From: Chitinophagaceae bacterium
Lineage (GTDB): Bacteria; Bacteroidota; Bacteroidia; Chitinophagales; Chitinophagaceae
Reading direction: 5' to 3'
Assembly: GCA_016710935.1 (NCBI GenBank)
Contig: JADJTY010000001.1
Span: 186,001 to 250,000 of the forward strand
Length of the DNA: 64,000 nucleotides
The number at the start of each line of letters is the position of its first letter. Positions within the stretch are counted from its first letter, which is position 1. A program made the position numbers and the translations under genes. Shown here piece after piece: positions 8,083 through 15,661 of this stretch. The notes beneath the pieces were generated by a model. The model did not search any database and was not told the DNA's origin. It saw only the letters and a list, made by a program, of their open reading frames with translations.

Positions 8083-9087
8083 TTAAACTTTATCCGGATT
8101 ATTTAGTGTACACCAAAGTAAATCTTTTAATTCTGAAAGCCCCTGGCCGGTTACCGACGAAATAAAAACATGCGGGATCTTTTTTGGCAGCTCCTTTTTA
8201 ACGGCGGCTTTCAATTCATCATCCAGCATATCGCTTTTGCTGATGGCGATCACGAAATCTTTTTGCAGCATGTCGGGATTGTACTGTTCCAGTTCGTTGT
8301 GTAATATCTTAAACTCTTCCTTGTGATCTTTACTATCGGCAGGAATTAAAAAAAGCAAAATGGAGTTACGCTCAATATGCCGTAAAAACCGGTGCCCAAG
8401 GCCTTTTCCTTCGGCAGCACCTTCAATAATACCGGGCAGATCGGCAATGCAAAAACTTTTTCCATCGCGGTATTCAACCATACCCAGCTGCGGCACTAAA
8501 GTAGTAAAGGCATAGTCGGCAATTTTAGGTTTGGCTGCGGTAATGCTGCTTAACAAGGTTGATTTTCCTGCATTGGGAAAACCCACCAATCCAACATCGG
8601 CCAACACTTTCAGCTCTAAAACCTTAATGCCTTCCGAGCCGGGTTCGCCGGGTTGTGCATATTCGGGTGTTTGATTGGTAGCTGTTTTAAAATTACTGTT
8701 GCCCAGTCCACCGCGGCCACCTTTTACTAAAATAATTTCCTGCCCGTCTTCTAAGATCTCGGCTTCTATTTCGCCGGTTTCTTCATTGCGGGCAATAGTG
8801 CCCAATGGTACTTCAATGATAATATCTTTTCCGGTTTTGCCGCTCGAATTGTTTTTGCTTCCGTTCTCACCGTCTTCGGCCAGTACATTTTTATAGTAAC
8901 GCAGGTGCAATAAGGTCCATAATTGTGTGTTGCCTTTTAAAATGATGTGTGCGCCACGGCCACCATCCCCGCCATCCGGACCGCCCAGGGCCGTTAATTT
9001 ATTACGCATAAAATGCTTGCTGCCGGCACCGCCATGTCCGCTGCGGCAAAAGATCTTGATCTGATCTACAAAATTTGATTTTTCCAT
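8083..9087 (-). CDS. obgE: GTPase Obg/CgtA
   Basis: Ribosome-associated GTPase involved in 50S assembly and the stringent response. The 334-residue protein has the N-terminal glycine-rich Obg fold (residues 1-158, with GGPDGGDGGRGAHI and GGRGGLGNSNFKT) followed by the G domain: GFPNAGKST (P loop), switch I region with FTTLVPQLG, DLPGIIEGA (G3), SKSD (G4) and ISSVTGQG (G5). It lacks the extra C-terminal OCT domain present in some Firmicutes. It probably forms one transcript with the downstream CPBP protease gene, 5 nt away. Confidence 0.96.
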   Translation of the reverse strand: MEKSNFVDQIKIFCRSGHGGAGSKHFMRNKLTALGGPDGGDGGRGAHIILKGNTQLWTLLHLRYYKNVLAEDGENGSKNNSSGKTGKDIIIEVPLGTIARNEETGEIEAEILEDGQEIILVKGGRGGLGNSNFKTATNQTPEYAQPGEPGSEGIKVLELKVLADVGLVGFPNAGKSTLLSSITAAKPKIADYAFTTLVPQLGMVEYRDGKSFCIADLPGIIEGAAEGKGLGHRFLRHIERNSILLFLIPADSKDHKEEFKILHNELEQYNPDMLQKDFVIAISKSDMLDDELKAAVKKELPKKIPHVFISSVTGQGLSELKDLLWCTLNNPDKV

Positions 9088-9207
9088 TATTGACGCAAAG
9101 GTCTGTAAAATTTAAGGATTAGCGATGTTTACTTGTTTTTAGCTTTTAAAAACCTGATAAACTATAAATGGTACTACATTTGCTATTGTTATTATAAAAT
9201 GTAAAAG

Positions 9208-9633
9208 ATGATCAGATTTATTTTAATACCCCTTGCCATCATGTTGAGTTGCGGTTCAACAAAGACCAACCAATCTGCCAAAACAGATTCTACCATTGCG
9301 GCACAAACGGAAGATCTAAACCAACGGGATTCTGTAATTGACATCAACGATGTAAATGCGCTGTTACCAACCTGCATCAAAAATAAAATTGATTCTTTTA
9401 AACTGAAAGAACCGCATGAAAGGCCGCAGCGTGTTCTTGAATATATCTATAAGACTAAGAAGGTATATTTAGTTGTATTACCCTGCTGCGATTTTTTTAA
9501 TGAAGTGTACGACGATAAATGCAATTACCTGGGGGCACCGGACGGCGGTTTTACGGGTAAGGGAGATGGTAAGATTCCTGATTTTTTTGAAGAGGCAAAA
9601 AACGAAAAACTGGTTTGGGGAACGCCTAAGTAA
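9208..9633 (+). CDS. Predicted lipoprotein, possibly DUF6970-like
   Basis: A 141-residue protein with a short lipoprotein signal (MIRFILIPLAIMLSC, lipidation at C15) and a Ser/Thr/Gln-rich spacer. The folded part has LPTCIKNKID, EYIYKTKKVYLVVLPCCDFFNEVYDDKCNYLGAPDGGFTG and GDGKIPDFFEEA; the paired Cys, YD-x-x-C and PDGGxxGxGDG pattern resembles the small DUF6970 domain, an assignment I cannot confirm. It stands alone between the divergent obg gene and the convergent paaY. A TACATTTG -7-like box lies at 9175-9182 without a well-placed -33 element. Confidence 0.72.
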   Translation: MIRFILIPLAIMLSCGSTKTNQSAKTDSTIAAQTEDLNQRDSVIDINDVNALLPTCIKNKIDSFKLKEPHERPQRVLEYIYKTKKVYLVVLPCCDFFNEVYDDKCNYLGAPDGGFTGKGDGKIPDFFEEAKNEKLVWGTPK

Positions 9634-9659
9634 CCTGGTTTAAAGGTTAAGAAAGTACA

Positions 9660-10250
9660 TTATTTTTTTTCATTCCAGGTTTTATAATTGTCAGATTGTG
9701 ATTTCCTGTTTTCAGGAACTGTTCTTAAAGGCTCACAGGCAGCCCAGCTTTCAAACATATCTTTTGGTAGTTGCTGATATAATTTGGTGCCTTCAGTTTT
9801 CCAGTTGATCATTTCATTGGTTACTTCTTTTATTTTTTTTGCCGGGTTGCCTACGATCAAACTCCTGCTTTCAAAAACTTCATCAGCTTTAATAAAACTG
9901 AACGCACCAACAATACACTCATCGCCCAGTATCACATTATCCATAATAACGGCATTCATACCTACCAAACAATTTTTACCAATGGTGGCACCGTGTATGA
10001 TGGCCCCATGGCCCATATGTGCACCTGCTTTTAAAACAACGGTTACCCCCGGAAACATGTGAATGGTACAGTTCTCCTGCACATTGCAGCCGTCTTCAAG
10101 AATGATCTGTCCCCAATCGCCACGCAATGCAGCACCCGGGCCGATGTAGCAATCTTTTCCAATAATTACATTGCCGGTTATGGCTGCCTGTGGATGAATG
10201 AAGGATGATTCATGAATTACAGGTTTATATCCTTGAAATTCGTAGGTCAT
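9660..10250 (-). CDS. paaY: PaaY-type hexapeptide-repeat thioesterase (gamma-carbonic-anhydrase fold)
   Basis: A 196-residue left-handed beta-helix protein: repeated hexapeptides such as AAITGN, VIIGKD, AIIHGA, TIGKNC and VILGDE fill residues 20-150, with the His motifs (CTIHMFPG, AHMGHGAIIHG) of the gamma-CA superfamily. PaaY hydrolyses dead-end CoA thioesters formed during aerobic phenylacetate breakdown. Length and C-terminal extension fit PaaY rather than the shorter carbonic anhydrases. The start overlaps the stop of paaI by 4 nt, so the two are translationally coupled, and other paa genes are nearby, supporting the assignment. Confidence 0.85.
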   Translation of the reverse strand: MTYEFQGYKPVIHESSFIHPQAAITGNVIIGKDCYIGPGAALRGDWGQIILEDGCNVQENCTIHMFPGVTVVLKAGAHMGHGAIIHGATIGKNCLVGMNAVIMDNVILGDECIVGAFSFIKADEVFESRSLIVGNPAKKIKEVTNEMINWKTEGTKLYQQLPKDMFESWAACEPLRTVPENRKSQSDNYKTWNEKK

Positions 10251-10660
10251 ACAAGTGTTTTGTTAGTGCGAAAACAAGTGCCTTTAAAGAGTGCAACAAT
10301 ATGATCTCTCTGGTTTGTAATAGTGATATGATAAAGCCCGGTAGATTTTCCGTTGTGTAGTTCTTTTGCTTCGGCTGTTAAAACATCTCCCACATGTACA
10401 GGTTTTGTAAAGTTGATGGAAGTATCTAATGCCACAGATAAATTGTTGCGGTTGTTACAGGCAAATGCAAATGCGCTGTCGGATAAAGAGAAGGCAATGC
10501 CGCCATGTACAATTCCAAAACCATTGATCATTTCTTCACGAACGGTCATTTTTATTTTGCTGTAACCTTCTTTTACATCAAGCACTTCTATTCCCAACCA
10601 TTGAGAAAAGAGGTCGTGCTGCATCATGTGGTCTACTACCTGATCTGGAGTTGTGCTCAT
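10247..10660 (-). CDS. paaI: PaaI-type hotdog-fold acyl-CoA thioesterase
   Basis: A 137-residue single hotdog domain with the family segment GFGIVHGGIAFSLSDSAFAFACN, where the His-Gly-Gly and following Asp form the active site, and DTSINFTKPVHVGDVLTAEAKELHNGKSTGLY. PaaI hydrolyses hydroxyphenylacetyl-CoA and related products to free CoA during phenylacetate catabolism. The gene is immediately upstream of and overlaps paaY, and lies just after paaG on the same strand, separated by a 109-nt AT-rich spacer. Confidence 0.87.
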   Translation of the reverse strand: MSTTPDQVVDHMMQHDLFSQWLGIEVLDVKEGYSKIKMTVREEMINGFGIVHGGIAFSLSDSAFAFACNNRNNLSVALDTSINFTKPVHVGDVLTAEAKELHNGKSTGLYHITITNQRDHIVALFKGTCFRTNKTLV

Positions 10661-10675
10661 AATTATTATTTAAAT

Positions 10676-10768
10676 GTTCAATAATCAACGCTCAATAAAC
10701 AATATTCAAATAGATAAATATTCGACCTTGTACATTGAAAATTGATTGTTGTATATTGAATATTGGTT
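10676..10768. repeat. AT-rich spacer with repeated TTGAATATT/TTGAACATT-type words
   Basis: This spacer between paaG and paaI contains several relatives of one word on both strands (GTTCAATAAT, CTCAATAAAC, TATTCAAATA, CATTGAAAAT, TATTGAATATTGG), which can pair with each other. Such runs are common between genes in this group; no gene is seen in it. Confidence 0.5.
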
Positions 10769-10769
10769 T

Positions 10770-11564
10770 TTATTTTCCTTTAAATACAGGCATTCTCTTT
10801 TCCAAAAAAGAATTAATTCCTTCAGCATAATCCTCTGTGTCAGCAGCTTTTTGCTGATATGTATCTTCAATAGTTAACTGTTCTTCCCAGGTACTTACAA
10901 AAGATTGATTTAAAGCGTGCTTTGTATAAGCCAAACCTTTGGTTGGCATTTGTGCCAGTGTTTGTGCAATCTTTTTACTTTCTTCTTCAAAAATTTCATC
11001 AGCAAATAGTTTATAGATCATACCCATTTTTTCTGCTTCGGCTGCCGGAACTTTATCACCTGTCATCATTAAAGCACTTGCTTTTTGCCAGCCAATTAAA
11101 CGTGGCAAAGTAAAAGTGCCCCCACTGTCGGGTATTAAACCAATTTTGCTGAACGCCTGGATGAAGGAAGCTGATGCTGCCGCCACCACTACATCGCAAC
11201 ACAAAGCTATATTGGCACCAGCCCCGGCAGCCACTCCGTTCACGGCGGCTACAACCGGCTTTGGCATATTGCGTATTCTTTTTACAATTGGGTTGTAATG
11301 CTCACTTAATATTTGAGCGATCGTAATCTCCTCCCCCTTGGGGGGAGGTTGGGAGGGGGCCAGTTCACTTATATCCTGACCTGCACAAAAAGCCTTTCCG
11401 GCACCGGTGATATACACAGCCCGTACTTCATGCAGAGACGCGGCTTCATCTAATTTTGCCTGCATCAGCAGGGCCATTTCCCGGTTAAAAGAATTGAATT
11501 TTTCGGGGCGGTTTAAGGTGATGTACGCAACCGCATTTTTAATTTCAAATAATATAGAATTCAT
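10770..11564 (-). CDS. paaG: Ring-1,2-epoxyphenylacetyl-CoA isomerase / enoyl-CoA hydratase family (PaaG-like)
   Basis: A 264-residue crotonase-fold protein. TGAGKAFCAGQDI (about residues 53-65) and NGVAAGAGANIAL (about 110) form the oxyanion hole, and SKIGLIPDSGGTFTLPR resembles E. coli PaaG (AFSKLGLIPDCGGT). PaaG converts the epoxide to the oxepin in phenylacetate degradation. Neighbouring paaI and paaY support this over a generic hydratase. The loop after AGQDISEL reads APSQPPPKGEEIT and is encoded by a GC-rich palindromic repeat that also occurs between genes; the loop varies in the family, so activity is probably kept. mgtC ends 15 nt upstream. Confidence 0.85.
   Translation of the reverse strand: MNSILFEIKNAVAYITLNRPEKFNSFNREMALLMQAKLDEAASLHEVRAVYITGAGKAFCAGQDISELAPSQPPPKGEEITIAQILSEHYNPIVKRIRNMPKPVVAAVNGVAAGAGANIALCCDVVVAAASASFIQAFSKIGLIPDSGGTFTLPRLIGWQKASALMMTGDKVPAAEAEKMGMIYKLFADEIFEEESKKIAQTLAQMPTKGLAYTKHALNQSFVSTWEEQLTIEDTYQQKAADTEDYAEGINSFLEKRMPVFKGK
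11328..11359. repeat. GC-rich palindromic repeat inside paaG
   Basis: The C5-TT-G6 hairpin core followed by AGGTTGGGAGGGGG lies wholly inside paaG and stays in frame, encoding PSQPPPKGEE on the minus strand. Similar C/G hairpin elements with the same organisation occur at 21453-21488, 36062-36093, 38537-38567 and 39993-40022. Confidence 0.75.
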
Positions 11565-11579
11565 AAAATTTATTTTAGG

Positions 11580-12221
11580 TTATACTTCGAAGCTTCTTAC
11601 TTCTTTATGATTTAACAGGAAATGATTGATGGCATCATAATCCCTGTCGGGCGAACTGATGCGATACATGTACACCGCATCTGCATCTTCCTTTACAGTT
11701 TTCATGCACCTGAAATCCATATCATGTTCAGTAAAAAAAATTTCCAGTTCCTGTTTAAAATCATTGCCGAGCGAAATGGTTTTTATCCGGTAATCTTTTA
11801 CTTTATGAAAACGGTTTATAAAACGTTGTACCGGCTCTAAAACAAACAGGGTAATTACTACAATACCCGATACCACAACGGCCAACGGGTAATTATGATA
11901 ACCAATAGCCATACCCAGGGCAGCGGTTACCCAGATAAGAGCAGCGGTAGTAAGTCCGTTTACGCTGATGCCTTCTTTAAATATTACACCGGCACCAATA
12001 AAACCAATACCGGTTACTATATTGCTGGCAATCCGGTCGGGGCTGCCATTACCAATTTCTTTGGAAAGAATTGTGTACAGGCAGGAACCCACACAGATCA
12101 GGATCATGGTTCTGAAACCGGCAGGCTTACTGCGAAATTCCCTTTCCAGTCCTATGATGGCACCTATAACAAAGGCAACTGAAACCTGTGCGGCTTCTTC
12201 AAAATAAATTGAGATATCCAT
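11580..12221 (-). CDS. MgtC/SapB family inner-membrane protein
   Basis: A 213-residue protein with five hydrophobic segments in the first 130 residues and the MgtC signature: AFVIGAIIGLEREFRSKPAGFRTMILICVGSCL, then GIGFIGAGVIFKEG and GLTTAALIWVTAALGMAIG. The C-terminal 80 residues form a soluble ACT-like cytoplasmic domain. MgtC proteins are linked to growth at low magnesium and to regulation of F-type ATPase; here the role is not indicated by context. paaG follows 15 nt downstream and may be co-transcribed, but no functional link is evident. Confidence 0.88.
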   Translation of the reverse strand: MDISIYFEEAAQVSVAFVIGAIIGLEREFRSKPAGFRTMILICVGSCLYTILSKEIGNGSPDRIASNIVTGIGFIGAGVIFKEGISVNGLTTAALIWVTAALGMAIGYHNYPLAVVVSGIVVITLFVLEPVQRFINRFHKVKDYRIKTISLGNDFKQELEIFFTEHDMDFRCMKTVKEDADAVYMYRISSPDRDYDAINHFLLNHKEVRSFEV

Positions 12222-12318
12222 GTAAAAAAATTAATTGCAAGTTTTGAACGCCTTGGTAAAGATAATAATTAGAAGCTGTGCGCTAACTTAAAACAGGGTT
12301 AATAATTGCATGCCGGTA

Positions 12319-12338
12319 AATCACCTTGTTGGGTGATT
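12319..12338. promoter_or_regulatory. Pseudo-palindrome site 1 upstream of the histidine kinase gene
   Basis: AATCACC-TTGTTG-GGTGATT has perfect 7-nt arms. The 16-nt core TCACCTTGTTGGGTGA (12321-12336) recurs with few changes at 15231-15246 and 15595-15610, each time just upstream of the next gene. Here it touches the -33 TTG of the candidate promoter. Confidence 0.6.
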
Positions 12339-12366
12339 GTAACCTATAAGCATAAGGATACTTTTG
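12337..12366 (+). promoter_or_regulatory. Candidate promoter of the histidine kinase gene
   Basis: TTG at 12337-12339 and TACTTTTG at 12359-12366 are spaced by 19 nt and match the Bacteroidota consensus. The ATG at 12410 lies 43 nt after the -7 box. The -33 element is at the edge of the palindrome at 12319-12338. Confidence 0.6.
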
Positions 12367-12409
12367 TTTGCCGGCAAAAATGGTTAAATTTAAATCGTAA
12401 TCAATTTGT

Positions 12410-14605
12410 ATGAAGTTGTTTATCGCAATAGGATTTTTTGTTTGTACAGCAAATGTTTCGCTGCAGGCTCAACCTGTTGAAGCTGTTGTAGTTGGTTTGC
12501 AAACCGATATGCAAAAAGCGGATACCCTGCTTACCCTTGCCAATAAAAACAAAGCGCTGGGTAACTTTGATGCGATGCTCACCTATCTTAATGCTGCCAA
12601 ACCAATCGTAATCCAATTAAATGACGCCGGTACAGCTGTCCGGTATTATGCCTATACCGGTGCGTATTACGATCATAAAGAAAGCTATGGCGAAGTAGTT
12701 GCGGAATGCAAAAAAGCACTGGTATATTTTGAGCAGGTCACTAAACCCGACTTTAAACGTTCCTGTTTGTTTTTAATAGCAAAAGGTTACCGGCACCAAA
12801 AGCTATACGATTCTGCACAAAAATATTTCGACCATACAGAAAAGTTGCACAATGCATATAACCCATACCTGAACTGGTATGTATATTCTGAAAAAGCAAG
12901 AATGTACCAGGCTGCCGATAATATTAATCTGGCTGAAACCTATTACGACAAAGCCTATCAATTAACAAAGACAAAGGGCATACGAATGGACCACGGTGTA
13001 ATGCTTAGTTATTTGCTTGAGTTTTACAGCTATACAAAAAAGCCCGAAAAATATGCCGTAGTAATGGCAGAGCAGGTAGATTTTATAAGCAAAAGAAAGA
13101 ATCCCCTGCAGGGTCCGTCTATTCATGATGTGCTGTACACCAATTTAGACAAAATGCCTGTGGACGAAAAAGTACAATTTTTAACCAGGGTAAAAACAAC
13201 GCTGCTCAACCAGGGCGATATTACGAATGCAGCTTTAACCAACAGTACGATTTCTGCATTATATGAGAACAACAGCCAGCCTCAGTTATCGCTGCCTTAC
13301 ATGAAGGAAAATATGGAGCTTACCAGGGTGCCGGCACAGCTGCTCAATCATTTTGTGTATTCCAAAGCAACCTACCGGCTGTTATCCAAAGCAGGCAGGC
13401 ACGAAGAGGCAGGCCCGCTATTTGATTATTTATTTAAGCTGAAAGATAGTATTGGAAATAAAGATCAGCAAGCCAAACTTCAGGAACTGGAAATAACTTA
13501 TCAAACTGCAAAAAAGCAACAGGAGATCACCTTGCTTAATGCTGCAAATGAACTCAGGCAAAAGCAAATTGAAGTTTTGCAATTCCGTACGCAGACAGAT
13601 TCGTTGCAAATACTGAGAGCAACGGAACAACGCAAAGCCCTGTTCAAAGAAAATTTACTGAAAGAATTTGCCATGCAGGAACAACAAAAAAACAATAGCC
13701 TGCTTGCAAGGCAAAATATTTTAAAGGATTCTATGATGGAAAGTGAGCAGGCCTATAATACGCTGTTGGTAAGTGAAAATAATTTAAAACAATCCCAACT
13801 AACCAAAGAGCTGCAATTAAAAGAAGCTTTAGCACGGGAAAATAATCTGCAACACAGCCAGTTGGTAAAAGAAAAGCAAACCAGGTGGTTACTCACGGGT
13901 GGCATGGTGTTACTGCTACTTTCCGGGGTTGCTATTTTTACCCTGTACCGAAAGCAAAAAAATAAAAATGCCATCATTCAAAAGCAGGCCACCGACCTGG
14001 AAGTACTGATGAAAGAGATACACCACCGGGTTAAAAACAACCTGCAGGTGGTAAGCAGCCTGCTTGACCTGCAAAGCCATACCATAACCGATTCTCAGGC
14101 AAGTGCTGCTGTTAAGGAAGGAAAGAACCGGGTACAGAGCATGGCACTCATTCATCAGAATTTATACAGCGAAGGAAATATCAAAGGCATCATGGTAAAA
14201 GAGTATATCAGTAACCTGGTGCAATCCCTAAGCGATTCGTACAATATCTCCAATGATAAGGTAAAGGTCAATATCAATATTGATGATCTGAATTTAGATG
14301 TAGATACCATGATACCACTGGGATTGGTTTTGAATGAACTGGTGAGCAATTCTTTTAAATATGCCTTTAAAGAAACCACAGCGGGAATATTAAACATAAA
14401 CCTGGAAGAAAAAAATGAAAAACTGCATTTAAAAGTAAGCGATAATGGTGCAGGCTTTCCTGTTGATATGGATGTAAAGTCTGCCAAATCATTTGGCTTG
14501 AAAATGATCAGAGCTTTTGCACAAAAATTAAAAGCAACACTTGATATTTACAACAACAATGGCGCTGTGGTGGAGATGCAGATATCAAAATTTAAAGCGG
14601 CATGA
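12410..14605 (+). CDS. Membrane sensor histidine kinase with TPR repeats (HisKA_2 type)
   Basis: A 731-residue sensor. A signal peptide (residues 1-20) leads into a periplasmic TPR-like helical region (about 25-340) and a long coiled coil rich in Gln/Leu/Lys (about 345-490). One membrane helix (LLTGGMVLLLLSGVAIFTL) follows, then the HisKA_2 H box MKEIHHRVKNNLQVVSSLL and an HATPase domain with N box LVLNELVSNSFKYAF and G boxes DNGAGFP and GLKMI. It should phosphorylate the regulator gene that overlaps its stop codon (ATGA at 14602-14605). The periplasmic ligand is unknown. A matching promoter and palindrome lie upstream. Confidence 0.9.
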   Translation: MKLFIAIGFFVCTANVSLQAQPVEAVVVGLQTDMQKADTLLTLANKNKALGNFDAMLTYLNAAKPIVIQLNDAGTAVRYYAYTGAYYDHKESYGEVVAECKKALVYFEQVTKPDFKRSCLFLIAKGYRHQKLYDSAQKYFDHTEKLHNAYNPYLNWYVYSEKARMYQAADNINLAETYYDKAYQLTKTKGIRMDHGVMLSYLLEFYSYTKKPEKYAVVMAEQVDFISKRKNPLQGPSIHDVLYTNLDKMPVDEKVQFLTRVKTTLLNQGDITNAALTNSTISALYENNSQPQLSLPYMKENMELTRVPAQLLNHFVYSKATYRLLSKAGRHEEAGPLFDYLFKLKDSIGNKDQQAKLQELEITYQTAKKQQEITLLNAANELRQKQIEVLQFRTQTDSLQILRATEQRKALFKENLLKEFAMQEQQKNNSLLARQNILKDSMMESEQAYNTLLVSENNLKQSQLTKELQLKEALARENNLQHSQLVKEKQTRWLLTGGMVLLLLSGVAIFTLYRKQKNKNAIIQKQATDLEVLMKEIHHRVKNNLQVVSSLLDLQSHTITDSQASAAVKEGKNRVQSMALIHQNLYSEGNIKGIMVKEYISNLVQSLSDSYNISNDKVKVNINIDDLNLDVDTMIPLGLVLNELVSNSFKYAFKETTAGILNINLEEKNEKLHLKVSDNGAGFPVDMDVKSAKSFGLKMIRAFAQKLKATLDIYNNNGAVVEMQISKFKAA

Positions 14606-15228
14606 GTAATAAACTGAAAATTCTAATCGTGGAAGATGAGCCGGTAATAGCCGAAAATATTTCTATCTATTTAGACAATAATGATTTTGAAGTGAGCGCC
14701 ATTGCTTATGATAGTGACGAAGCCTTTCTGGAACTAAAAAACAATACACCTGATGCCGCCATACTGGATATTAATTTAGAAAGCGATAAAGACGGAATTG
14801 ACATTGCAGATTACATCAATAAAGAAATACAGATTCCATTTCTGTTTTTAACGTCTTACTCAGATAAAAATACGCTTGATAAAGCCAAACAGGTAAAGCC
14901 AAGCGGGTATATTGTAAAACCTTTTAACGAAAGAACTTTACTGGCTTCACTTGAAATTGCCATATCCAATTTTGCATCTGAGAACAACAGTTCGCAACCA
15001 AAACTAAGTATGGAAAAAATAAACCGGCATTTATTGTCGCCTTTAACAGACAGGGAGTTTGAAGTGGCACAGCTTGCTTACAATGGAATTATCAACAGCC
15101 AGATCGCGGAACAAAGTTTTATTTCTTTGAATACTATTAAAACACATTTAAAAAGTATTTATTTAAAAACCGATGCCAATACACGGTATGGTTTAATTGT
15201 GCGGTTAAGACATTTAATGGCCAAATAA
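14602..15228 (+). CDS. Response regulator with LuxR-type DNA-binding domain
   Basis: A 208-residue regulator. The receiver domain (1-125) has the acidic pair ED near 11-12, phospho-acceptor D56 in AAILDINLE, conserved Thr in FLTSYSD and Lys in VKPFNE. The C-terminal LuxR/GerE helix-turn-helix (about 147-208) reads LTDREFEVAQLAYNGIINSQ and then the recognition helix region SLNTIKTHLKSIY. It overlaps the kinase gene by 4 nt, so the two form a cognate pair. The repeated pseudo-palindromes at 12319, 15229 and 15594 are candidate binding sites, which is inference. Confidence 0.92.
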   Translation: MSNKLKILIVEDEPVIAENISIYLDNNDFEVSAIAYDSDEAFLELKNNTPDAAILDINLESDKDGIDIADYINKEIQIPFLFLTSYSDKNTLDKAKQVKPSGYIVKPFNERTLLASLEIAISNFASENNSSQPKLSMEKINRHLLSPLTDREFEVAQLAYNGIINSQIAEQSFISLNTIKTHLKSIYLKTDANTRYGLIVRLRHLMAK

Positions 15229-15248
15229 AATCACCTTATTGGGGGATA
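15229..15248. promoter_or_regulatory. Pseudo-palindrome site 2 upstream of the small lipoprotein gene
   Basis: Core TCACCTTATTGGGGGA at 15231-15246 differs from site 1 in only two positions. It begins right after the response-regulator stop and ends about 45 nt before the ATG at 15292. Confidence 0.55.
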
Positions 15249-15291
15249 TATGTATTAATACAGAAAATTATTTTTACCAAAACTTAATAAC

Positions 15292-15585
15292 ATGAAAATC
15301 ATCATTGCATTCATTTTTGCAGTTGCCATAACCTCCTGCGGCAGCAGTAGCAAACCCGGCGAAAAATATCCTGATCAGGTTCGAGCTAATTTTATCAATG
15401 GTTGTGCGGCCAAACTGCCGGATGGGTATAAAAAGAACTGCGAGTGTATGCTGGAACAGATTGAGAAAAAGTATTCGATTGCAGAATATACAAAACTGGA
15501 GGAAGATATGAAGGCGGGTAAAGATGTTTCGGCATTTATGGCACTGGCCGATTCTGCCAGGCAGATCTGTTTCCCTAAAAAATAA
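15292..15585 (+). CDS. Small predicted lipoprotein
   Basis: A 97-residue protein with a lipoprotein signal (MKIIIAFIFAVAITSC, lipidation at C16). The mature part has three further Cys in FINGCAAK, YKKNCECML and a C-terminal RQICFPKK, and is predicted helical; its general pattern (Cys plus a 'KxC-C' helix pair) is seen in many small Bacteroidota lipoproteins without known function. It follows the two-component genes after one copy of the 16-nt palindrome and precedes the long repeat protein, so it may belong to the same regulon. Confidence 0.75.
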   Translation: MKIIIAFIFAVAITSCGSSSKPGEKYPDQVRANFINGCAAKLPDGYKKNCECMLEQIEKKYSIAEYTKLEEDMKAGKDVSAFMALADSARQICFPKK

Positions 15586-15593
15586 AAGGAAAA

Positions 15594-15612
15594 ACCACCC
15601 CGCTGGGTGAGT
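15594..15612. promoter_or_regulatory. Pseudo-palindrome site 3 upstream of the repeat protein gene
   Basis: Core CCACCCCGCTGGGTGA at 15595-15610 keeps the YCACC-N6-GGKGA layout of sites 1 and 2 and lies about 50 nt before the ATG at 15662. Confidence 0.5.
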
Positions 15613-15661
15613 AAAAAAATTACAAAGCACTTCATATTTACAGTGATTAAACCACCTGTTT

